From an uncultured Collinsella sp. (GTDB lineage Bacteria > Actinomycetota > Coriobacteriia > Coriobacteriales > Coriobacteriaceae), in contig CAUBMI010000064.1 in the NCBI GenBank assembly GCA_958436995.1, forward strand, positions 1 to 11,228: DNA of 11,228 nt, given 5' to 3'. The position numbers and the translations under genes were made by a program. How positions within the stretch are numbered: position 1 is the first letter of the stretch; every line of letters begins with the position of its first letter. The notes beneath the pieces were generated by a model, which had not been told where the DNA came from, did not search any database, and saw nothing but the letters and a program-made list of their open reading frames with translations. Below are positions 5,360 through 11,228 of the stretch, piece after piece.

Positions 5360-6229
5360 ATGAAAAGACCTCGTCGCTCGGCCGCCATATCGTTGTTTGT
5401 TGCGCTTGCAGTGGTGAGTGCCTTTGTCGTGGCGATAGCTGGCTGTTCCGGGTCGAATGACGGGGCCGCGGCGTCTGCATCAGAAGGCGCGGCCGCCTCG
5501 CAGGTCAAAGACGACAACCTTAAGACGCTTAACGTCGGCAGCGACCTCTATCCGCCGTTTGTGTATAGCGACGAGTACGGCAATATCGTTGGCCTGGATG
5601 TCGAGATTTTGACCGAGGCTTTGGTCCGCATTGGTTACAAGCCAAAATACCAGCTGATCGACTGGGAAAAGAAGAAAGAACTGCTGGCGAGCGGCGAGCT
5701 CGACTGCGTCATGGGCAGCTTTAGTATGACGGGTCGCGAAAACGAATATCGCTGGGCCGGCCCGTACCTTGCGAGCCGCCAGGTGGTCGCGGTCGATCCC
5801 GAGAGCGATATCTACACGCTTGCCGATCTTGAGGGTAAGGTCGTGGCGGTCCAGTCCACCACCAAGCCCGAGTCGATTCTGCTCAATCGTACCAGTGAAA
5901 ACGTTCCGCAGATCAAGGAGCTCTACAGCTTTTCGGACCGCTCGTACCTGAACCCGGCGCTCGTCGAGGGCCTGGTCGATGCCATCGCCGCGCATGAGTC
6001 CTCGCTGCTTACTTACGAAAAAGACTATGGTGTGACGTATCGCATTCTGTCTGAGCCGCTGCTGGAGGTTGGGTTGGGCACCGCTTTCGATATCAACGAC
6101 ACACGCGGCATTGACGTTAAGCTCACCCATGCCTATCAAGAAATGCTTGCCGATGGCACCATGGAACGCCTGGTGTCAAAGTACTATGATGACCCTTCGC
6201 CGTTTTTGAATGTGGAGGGCCTGTCATGA
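5360..6229 (+). CDS. solute-binding lipoprotein (SBP_bac_3 family), partner of the downstream hybrid kinase
   Basis: A 289-aa extracellular binding protein. Residues 1-28 are a lipoprotein signal peptide with basic KRPRR start, hydrophobic core and lipobox IAGC with acylated Cys29. An Ala/Ser/Gly-rich linker runs to about residue 48. The family 3 periplasmic-binding domain follows: LNVGSDLYPPFVY, GLDVEIL, GELDCVMGSFSMTGREN and EGLVDAIAAHESS. Arg126 (in TGREN) aligns by eye with the carboxylate-binding Arg of amino-acid binders, but the usual Asp that binds the amino group appears as His212, so a plain alpha-amino acid is not assured. The start is the ATG at 5360 with GGAG at 5352-5355; an in-frame TTG at 5288 would spoil the signal peptide. 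Its TGA overlaps the next ATG by four bases. No ABC permease is present, so it probably delivers a ligand signal to the kinase rather than feeding a transporter. Confidence 0.9.
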   Translation: MKRPRRSAAISLFVALAVVSAFVVAIAGCSGSNDGAAASASEGAAASQVKDDNLKTLNVGSDLYPPFVYSDEYGNIVGLDVEILTEALVRIGYKPKYQLIDWEKKKELLASGELDCVMGSFSMTGRENEYRWAGPYLASRQVVAVDPESDIYTLADLEGKVVAVQSTTKPESILLNRTSENVPQIKELYSFSDRSYLNPALVEGLVDAIAAHESSLLTYEKDYGVTYRILSEPLLEVGLGTAFDINDTRGIDVKLTHAYQEMLADGTMERLVSKYYDDPSPFLNVEGLS

Positions 6230-8418
6230 TTGATGCGTCCGACCACACCGCTCAGGAGCGGGGCGATCGTTCGGCACGGGAATGGCTCATCGTCGTCCTG
6301 TTGGGGATAGCGCTCTCGATTGTTGCCGGCGTGACGAGCTACGCCTACACGACAGCTCAGGCCGAACAGCGCTTTGCCGACGTTGTCGATTACGTGGCGA
6401 CACAGAGCCTTTCCTACGATGCGTTCAACAGCGCCTATGCGACCAAAAACCTGATTCGCGTTATGGAGATCGCCGGAGAGGCGGCGCGCGATATGGAGCG
6501 CGACGGCTCGGTGGATAACGCTACGTTGGAGCAATATGCTGACCAGTTTAATGTGACAGCGCTGATCGTAACGGATGCATCGGGCAACTTGGTGTCCGAG
6601 TCCTCGAAGGATGACGTGGGCTACGAGTCGCTCGCTGCGAATCTCAAAGAGGCGCCTGTGCTGGAGGTGGCAGCCCATCCGCTTAAGTCCTATACCGCTC
6701 GCATTACGCTTGCGGACGATTCGGTCGCAGACATTGGCTGCGTGGCCCGGCGGGACGGTGAGGGCATCGTTGTCGCGGTGAGGCACCAGAGCGCCAAGGC
6801 GGTCGCGAGCAATACGCTCAAGTTGCAGAGCTTGCTCGATGGTTATGAGACCATCGATAGCGGCAATATCGTGATCGAAAACGACGGTAAGGTCGTTGCG
6901 ACCAACGCTGTTGAGCCCGCCGTGTCAGGCGTGTTCGATTTGCCTGCGACGGATGCCATCGTTGTCAACGGCATTAAGGAGCGTTGCCTGGCTGGTAAGG
7001 TCAGATTGGTTAACGACAGCGGTGAGTGGTATCTGGGCACATTTGGTAAAGCGCGCGATTTTTACGTGTACACCTATGCTCCCGCGCAGCGTTACTTTGA
7101 GGTTGTTGCCGCTGTTGTTGCCAGTGTGTTGGCACTCTACGGCGGTGTTATAGCCACTGTTGTGTTGGTGCGCCGCCGCGCCGAGAGCCAACGCTTTGCC
7201 GACCTGTTGCTGCAGGAGCGCGACTATGGCGACAAACTGGCAAAAGCGGCGCGCGAAGCTTCGTCTGCCAACTCTGCAAAGACGGAGTTCCTGCGTCGCA
7301 TGAGTCACGACCTGCGCACGCCCATCAACGGCATTCGCGGTATGGTCGAGGTGGGCAATGCCAACGCGGACGACTTGCAAAAGCAGACCGAGTGCCGCTC
7401 AAAGATCTGGACGGCGTCGGGACTGTTGCTCGACCTTGCGAACGAGGCACTCGATATGAGTCGCCTGGAGAGCGGGCAGGTCGACCTGAATCTCGTGCCT
7501 ACAGATATGGTGGCCCTCAACCGTGAGGTGTGCGATATTCTGGAGCGCCAAGCCGAGGAGCGCCTGGTGACAATTATCTGCGACCAACGGACTCTTGATC
7601 ATCCCTATGCCCGGGTGAGCGTGACGCACCTCAAGCGTCTGTTGCTCAATATTGCCGGTAATGCCGTCAAGTACAACCGCCAGGGCGGCTATGTTCGCCT
7701 GACATGCCGCGAGGTGGAGCCGGTGGACGGTGTCCCCGTCTATGAATACACGATCGCCGATAACGGCATTGGCATGAGCGAGGAGTTTCAACAGCACCTC
7801 TACGAGCCGTTCAGCCGCGAGGAACAACAGGTGGAAGGCGCTTCATCGGGAACTGGCCTGGGCGCGTCTATTGCCAAACAGTTGGTCGAGCTTATGGGCG
7901 GAACCATGAGCTTTACGAGCGCCTTGGGGCGGGGGACGACGTTTACCATTTGCCTGCCGTTTGAGAAGTGCAAGAGTTCCGAGATTCCCCAGGCAGTTCG
8001 CGTGGATGCAGGCGACAGCGACGTGCTCCAGGGCCTGCGTGTTTTGCTCGTAGAGGATAACGACCTGAATGCCGAGATCGCACAGTTTACGCTCGACCGC
8101 GCCGGTGCCGTCGTGACACATGTCAAAGATGGCGAGTCTGCCGTCGAGACGTTTGCCGCGAGTGCGCCGCACGAGTACGACGTGGTATTGATGGACATCA
8201 TGATGCCCGGCATCGATGGCCTTGAGGCCACGCGTCAGATTCGAGCGCTCGATCGCGAGGACGCCGCGACCACGCCGATTATCGCCGTGAGCGCCAATGC
8301 CTTTGCCGACGACCGTAGGCTTTCGCGCGAGGCGGGCATGAACGCGCATCTGAGCAAACCCGTGAGTTCTCAGGATCTCGTTGAGGCGCTTGCGCACATA
8401 GCCGCCGACGCTTCATAA
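6226..8418 (+). CDS. hybrid sensor histidine kinase (TM-extracytoplasmic sensor-TM-HisKA-HATPase-REC)
   Basis: A 730-aa membrane kinase. TM1 is at residues 20-41, an extracytoplasmic sensor of about 245 residues follows (Cache-like by size and place, not proven), and TM2 is at about 289-311. A charged helical linker with no recognisable HAMP or PAS domain leads to HisKA, with phospho-acceptor His361 in MSHDLRTP. The HATPase shows N-box Asn479, G1 box DNGIGM (Asp512) and GTGLG. The C-terminal receiver runs from about 602 to 728, with EDN acidic residues, phospho-Asp657 in LMDIMMPG and Lys711 in LSKP. There is no HPt domain and no DNA-binding domain, so phosphate must go to an unlinked HPt or regulator. 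The start codon overlaps the stop of the binding-protein gene (ATGA), which implies translational coupling and stoichiometric production of both. It is paralogous to the kinase at the right end. Confidence 0.93.
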   Translation: MIDASDHTAQERGDRSAREWLIVVLLGIALSIVAGVTSYAYTTAQAEQRFADVVDYVATQSLSYDAFNSAYATKNLIRVMEIAGEAARDMERDGSVDNATLEQYADQFNVTALIVTDASGNLVSESSKDDVGYESLAANLKEAPVLEVAAHPLKSYTARITLADDSVADIGCVARRDGEGIVVAVRHQSAKAVASNTLKLQSLLDGYETIDSGNIVIENDGKVVATNAVEPAVSGVFDLPATDAIVVNGIKERCLAGKVRLVNDSGEWYLGTFGKARDFYVYTYAPAQRYFEVVAAVVASVLALYGGVIATVVLVRRRAESQRFADLLLQERDYGDKLAKAAREASSANSAKTEFLRRMSHDLRTPINGIRGMVEVGNANADDLQKQTECRSKIWTASGLLLDLANEALDMSRLESGQVDLNLVPTDMVALNREVCDILERQAEERLVTIICDQRTLDHPYARVSVTHLKRLLLNIAGNAVKYNRQGGYVRLTCREVEPVDGVPVYEYTIADNGIGMSEEFQQHLYEPFSREEQQVEGASSGTGLGASIAKQLVELMGGTMSFTSALGRGTTFTICLPFEKCKSSEIPQAVRVDAGDSDVLQGLRVLLVEDNDLNAEIAQFTLDRAGAVVTHVKDGESAVETFAASAPHEYDVVLMDIMMPGIDGLEATRQIRALDREDAATTPIIAVSANAFADDRRLSREAGMNAHLSKPVSSQDLVEALAHIAADAS

Positions 8419-8420
8419 AC

Positions 8421-8460
8421 AAATGGCTCGGTTCCAATACTGGTTGGAACCGAGCCATTT
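8421..8460. terminator. strong bidirectional intrinsic terminator
   Basis: AAATGGCTCGGTTCCAA (8421-8437) and TTGGAACCGAGCCATTT (8444-8460) form a perfect 17-bp stem with the 6-base loop TACTGG. The T-rich 3' end is matched by A-rich sequence on the other side, so it can work for the kinase gene (stop at 8418) on the + strand and for the NimA-like gene (end at 8488) on the - strand. Confidence 0.9.
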
Positions 8461-8487
8461 TGCTATTTGCAGGACCTATTTTTGGGC

Positions 8488-8967
8488 TTACTTTTCATGG
8501 ATCTGCTTGCCGCAAAGATGCTCAATCGAAATCTCGTAGAGTTGGACGCCCTTGATGTCTTTGGCGATTTCCTCCTCGACTTCTTCGGCAGAAGGGTAGT
8601 ACTTAAGCGCTAACTGGCGGACTTTGTCCTCGATAAACGAAGGCGTCTCGTTTACCAGGCGGCAACGGCCAAAGACCACGGTGCTCATAACGTAGGGAGC
8701 CCAGTCGTCGTCCTTGTACCACTCGTTGCCGTACACGGTAAAGCAGACTTTATCGTCACGCTTGAGCGAATCGACCTTGTGGCCAGCCTTGGCGCCATGG
8801 AAATAAATCTTGTCGTGCTTGGGGTCAAAGAAGTAGTTGACGGGAATGGCGTATGGGTAGCCATCATCGCCGTTAACGGCAAAGACGCCGCGCTTGCAGG
8901 TGGCCAGCAGCTCGCGCGCCTCCTCGTCGGTGATGGCACGTTTCTTTCGGCGTAAGGGTCTAAACAT
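8488..8967 (-). CDS. NimA-like / pyridoxamine 5'-phosphate oxidase family flavin-fold protein
   Basis: A 159-aa soluble protein of the PNPOx-like split-barrel group, closest in pattern to the NimA nitroimidazole-resistance branch. Visible family features are RGVFAVNGDDGYPYAIPVNYFFD at residues 26-48, KIYFHGAKAGHKVDSL at 53-68 and KVCFTVYGN shortly after. Such proteins bind flavin and reduce or sequester small molecules; many Nim-like homologues in gut anaerobes have no proven drug activity, so no resistance is claimed. I chose the ATG at 8967-8965 because AAAGGAA lies about eight bases upstream; an in-frame ATG at 9006 would add 13 residues and has no good site. It begins 42 bases after the stop of the right-hand kinase on the same strand. 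It may be co-transcribed with that gene or use its own promoter in the gap. Confidence 0.85.
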   Translation of the reverse strand: MFRPLRRKKRAITDEEARELLATCKRGVFAVNGDDGYPYAIPVNYFFDPKHDKIYFHGAKAGHKVDSLKRDDKVCFTVYGNEWYKDDDWAPYVMSTVVFGRCRLVNETPSFIEDKVRQLALKYYPSAEEVEEEIAKDIKGVQLYEISIEHLCGKQIHEK

Positions 8968-8983
8968 CGTCGGCTTCCTTTCT

Positions 8984-9014
8984 AACTGTGCATGACAGTT
9001 GGGCACAAACTATA
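8984..9014 (-). promoter_or_regulatory. candidate promoter and operator of the NimA-like gene
   Basis: On the minus strand a -10-like TATAGT (9014-9009) overlaps the stop codon of the upstream kinase gene. Just downstream is an inverted repeat, AACTGT (8984-8989) and ACAGTT (8995-9000) with a 5-base spacer, placed where transcription would start. A third ACAGTT half-site is at 9020-9025. No good -35 box is seen. The arrangement suits repression by a dimeric regulator but could be chance. Confidence 0.3.
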
Positions 9015-11228
9015 GCGAAACAGTTCCGTTTTTCTTGATGCGGGCAAGGATGTTTTTGAGCTTGTTAAAGTCGAGCGGTTTGGGCAGATGGGCGTTCATG
9101 CTGGCATCGTGTGCCGCCTTGGCGTCCTCGGCAAAGGCATTGGCGGTGAGCGCGATGATGGGGATGTCGGCTGCATCGGCCTTCTCGCTCAGACGAATCG
9201 CGCGAGTTGCCTCGTAGCCATCCATACCCGGCATCATGATGTCCATCAGGATCGCATCGAAGCTGCCGGCGGGACGACTAGTGTATAGTTCGACCGCTTC
9301 TTTGCCGTCGGCGGCGCGAGTTACGACGATGCCTTCGCTTTCGAGCAGGGCCTGGGCAATTTCGGCATTGAGCTCGTTGTCTTCGGCCAAAAGAACGTTC
9401 ATGCCGGCAAGCGAGCAGCTGATCGCCTGCTCGTCCGCACCTTCTCTTGCCTGAGGGTTCTTGTCGATATCGAGCGGAATCTGGACGTTGAACGTACTTC
9501 CCACGCCGACCTCGCTCGAAATCTCAATCGTGCCTCCCATCATGTCTATGAGCGATTTGACGATCGGCATGCCCATGCCAGTTCCCTGAAATTTACTGCG
9601 GGCATCGTTGCCCTCTTGGGCAAACGGTTCGTAGATGTGCTTAAGAAACTCGGGCGACATGCCGATGCCGGTGTCCGAGACGTTAAAGCAAAAGAGCACT
9701 CGGCTATCATCGATCGGTTTAATCTGCGATGTAAAAGTGACAGTTCCGCCATCTTTGTTGTACTTGATGCTGTTGTCGAGCAGGTTAATGATAATCTGAC
9801 GTACATGAGTGGGGCTTCCCATTACATGTGGATTGCAGAGGGGGTGTGCGCTTTGATCCTGCATCGTAATATTGCGATCGGAAGCGCGGAGCTTGCACAG
9901 CACGATTGCATCGTTGCAGAGATCTTCGAGGTTAAATGAGACATGCTCAAGCGTTAGCTTACCATTTTCAATCCTGCCCATTTCTAGAATGTCGTTGATG
10001 AGTGAGAGCAGATGGTTGGCGGCGATTCGCGCCTTAGCTCGGTTTTTACGTGCGGCATCGACATCGTCTTCGTGCAATTCTTCAATTTCGATGAGCCCCA
10101 GAATGCCGTTGAGCGGCGTGCGGATGTCATGGCTCATGCGGGCGAGAAAGGCCGTTTTGGCCGCATTGGCGGCGAGTGCCTTGTTTTGCTCTACTCTGGC
10201 TCGCTGCAGGGCCCAGGTTAGAACCGCTATCCCAGTCAACAGTACGCCGACGATGATGACGACAATCGAACTACGATGACGATATATAAACCTGAACGCG
10301 TCTGATTCCTGTGCGCTATACGACGTAGAGGAATAATTGCTCGCAGAAAGCGATTCTCCGGCGTTGATGATGCCCTTGTTGACGATACTCAATAATTCGG
10401 GATTTCCGCGTTGCATAAGGCAAGAGAGTTCGGCCGTGCGTGAGAGTTCCTGTATCTCGTAGTCTCTGATATCGTAGCTATCTCGGATGGTTTCCAGCCG
10501 TGCGTTGGGAACAACGATGCAGCTTGATCTTCCGTCCTTAAGGGCAGAAAGCATGTCGTCTGCAGACGGATACTCGGTTACATTTGCATTTGGAAACATA
10601 GTTTCCAATTCGTTGCGGTTGACGATGGAAAACCCTGTGCAACAGATATTGCGGAGATCCTTGTTGAGATCGCTGGTGGCGTGGATGGCGGTAAGAGAGA
10701 TCGTTCCCATCGAAATCGATTGAACGGTCCCCATTTGCTCGGCAAGCCAGTAGTCGCGAAATGCCGGCAGGGCGATGTCGATATTTCCCTTTGAGAGCGC
10801 TTCCGTCATTTGCTGGTTGCTTGAAAAAGCGAGCGTGTGTACGGTAATGCCAAATTTGTCGTGGAGCGTCGTAACGAGTGAGACGAGTGACCCTTCCATT
10901 TCTCCGTTTGCATCTTGGTTGCAGAAGGGGAGATTGTTGTTGAGATAACCAAGTGTAAGCGTGTCGTTATTGGCCTTGAGCCACGACCGTTCCGAGTTGG
11001 TAAGTGATGCGGATCCGCTATTTTGCGCCGAGTAGTTGGATTTGACTTCGTCGTTGTAGCGCGGGTTGGTGCGGTTGATTGCCGCCATGGCCGAGTTGAT
11101 GTCGTTCATCAGATCGGGGCGGCTTTTGGGAGCGGCAAAATAGTAGTCACTCGAGCCTACGTAGAACATGGGCGACGCATCGGGCGACGAAATGGTGTCG
11201 TTCATGATGACGGCGTCGACCTCGCCGT
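9010..11228 (-). CDS. hybrid sensor histidine kinase with two fused solute-binding domains (5' end outside window)
   Basis: The visible part is 738 codons; the reading frame stays open through the right edge, so the ATG at 11205 is internal. The residues before it (GEVDAVI) already belong to a family 3 solute-binding domain, whose last part runs to about 11020. A second complete one follows (start LTLGYLNNNLPF near 10960, ending near 10330). One transmembrane helix (about 10275-10210) leads to HisKA with His codon 10131-10129 in MSHDIRTP, then HATPase (DNSIKYN, DTGIGMS, GTGMG), and a C-terminal receiver with phospho-Asp codon 9243-9241 in LMDIMMPG and LPKP. This is a BvgS-like layout of two venus-flytrap sensors, membrane helix, kinase and receiver, but without the PAS and HPt domains of BvgS. 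It is paralogous to the kinase at 6226-8418 and convergent with it. Confidence 0.92.
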   Translation of the reverse strand, partial: GEVDAVIMNDTISSPDASPMFYVGSSDYYFAAPKSRPDLMNDINSAMAAINRTNPRYNDEVKSNYSAQNSGSASLTNSERSWLKANNDTLTLGYLNNNLPFCNQDANGEMEGSLVSLVTTLHDKFGITVHTLAFSSNQQMTEALSKGNIDIALPAFRDYWLAEQMGTVQSISMGTISLTAIHATSDLNKDLRNICCTGFSIVNRNELETMFPNANVTEYPSADDMLSALKDGRSSCIVVPNARLETIRDSYDIRDYEIQELSRTAELSCLMQRGNPELLSIVNKGIINAGESLSASNYSSTSYSAQESDAFRFIYRHRSSIVVIIVGVLLTGIAVLTWALQRARVEQNKALAANAAKTAFLARMSHDIRTPLNGILGLIEIEELHEDDVDAARKNRAKARIAANHLLSLINDILEMGRIENGKLTLEHVSFNLEDLCNDAIVLCKLRASDRNITMQDQSAHPLCNPHVMGSPTHVRQIIINLLDNSIKYNKDGGTVTFTSQIKPIDDSRVLFCFNVSDTGIGMSPEFLKHIYEPFAQEGNDARSKFQGTGMGMPIVKSLIDMMGGTIEISSEVGVGSTFNVQIPLDIDKNPQAREGADEQAISCSLAGMNVLLAEDNELNAEIAQALLESEGIVVTRAADGKEAVELYTSRPAGSFDAILMDIMMPGMDGYEATRAIRLSEKADAADIPIIALTANAFAEDAKAAHDASMNAHLPKPLDFNKLKNILARIKKNGTVSL

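Noticed and set aside
3871..5517. Minus-strand open frame of 548 codons opposite the MalY/PatB gene
   Set aside because: It is a shadow of the well-supported PLP enzyme gene, and its composition is the mirror of that gene's codons. It has no domain and no ribosome-binding site that convinces.
7843..8397. Minus-strand open frame opposite the receiver domain of the first kinase
   Set aside because: It lies entirely within the coding region for a receiver domain with intact catalytic residues, and its translation resembles no known family.
8488..8967. Calling the PNPOx-like gene a nitroimidazole resistance gene (nim)
   Set aside because: The family pattern fits, but many gut-anaerobe homologues are not resistance genes and nothing in the sequence proves nitroreductase activity.
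11203..11205. ATG at 11205 as the start of the right-hand kinase
   Set aside because: The frame is open upstream to the window edge, those residues continue a solute-binding domain, and no signal peptide follows this ATG. The true start is outside the window.

Overview
The window is chromosomal DNA of moderately high GC content. It probably comes from a Coriobacteriia actinobacterium close to Collinsella. This rests on overall codon style, gene content (a radical-SAM peptide system, many ferredoxin and flavin proteins, hybrid sensor kinases) and a GGGGACGT palindrome that I associate from memory with Collinsella genomes. No marker gene is present, so this is an inference. There is no rRNA, tRNA, CRISPR array, insertion sequence or prophage gene.

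Left end (1-1812, + strand): a three-gene peptide-modification operon. The window opens inside the last 24 codons of a small Cys-rich peptide with three Ala-Cys-Gly-X units. It is followed by a fusion of a pyridoxamine-oxidase-like flavin domain with a two-cluster ferredoxin, then a radical SAM/SPASM maturase. This matches the 'ACGX system', a bioinformatically named class of candidate RiPPs (ribosomally made, modified peptides). The likely logic is precursor peptide, dedicated electron donor, maturase. It is the most interesting part of the window.

1813-3011: a compact palindromic repeat separates that operon from a convergent minus-strand pair. This pair is a regulator with an unusual XRE helix-turn-helix + zinc ribbon + TipAS drug-binding architecture, followed by a small glutaredoxin. 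The regulator has a good promoter with a palindrome abutting its -35 box.

3144-5217 (+ strand): two housekeeping-type genes, the tRNA methyltransferase TrmO (probably leaderless) and a MalY/PatB-type PLP C-S lyase or aminotransferase.

5218-11228: a sensory block. A solute-binding lipoprotein is translationally coupled (ATGA overlap) to a hybrid histidine kinase (HisKA-HATPase-REC), and a strong bidirectional terminator follows. Facing it on the minus strand is a second, paralogous hybrid kinase that carries two solute-binding domains in its own polypeptide and is cut by the right edge. A NimA-like flavin-fold protein lies downstream of it. The two kinases look like two solutions to the same design, with binding protein separate in one and fused in the other. 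Neither has an HPt or DNA-binding output domain, so their downstream partners must be outside the window.
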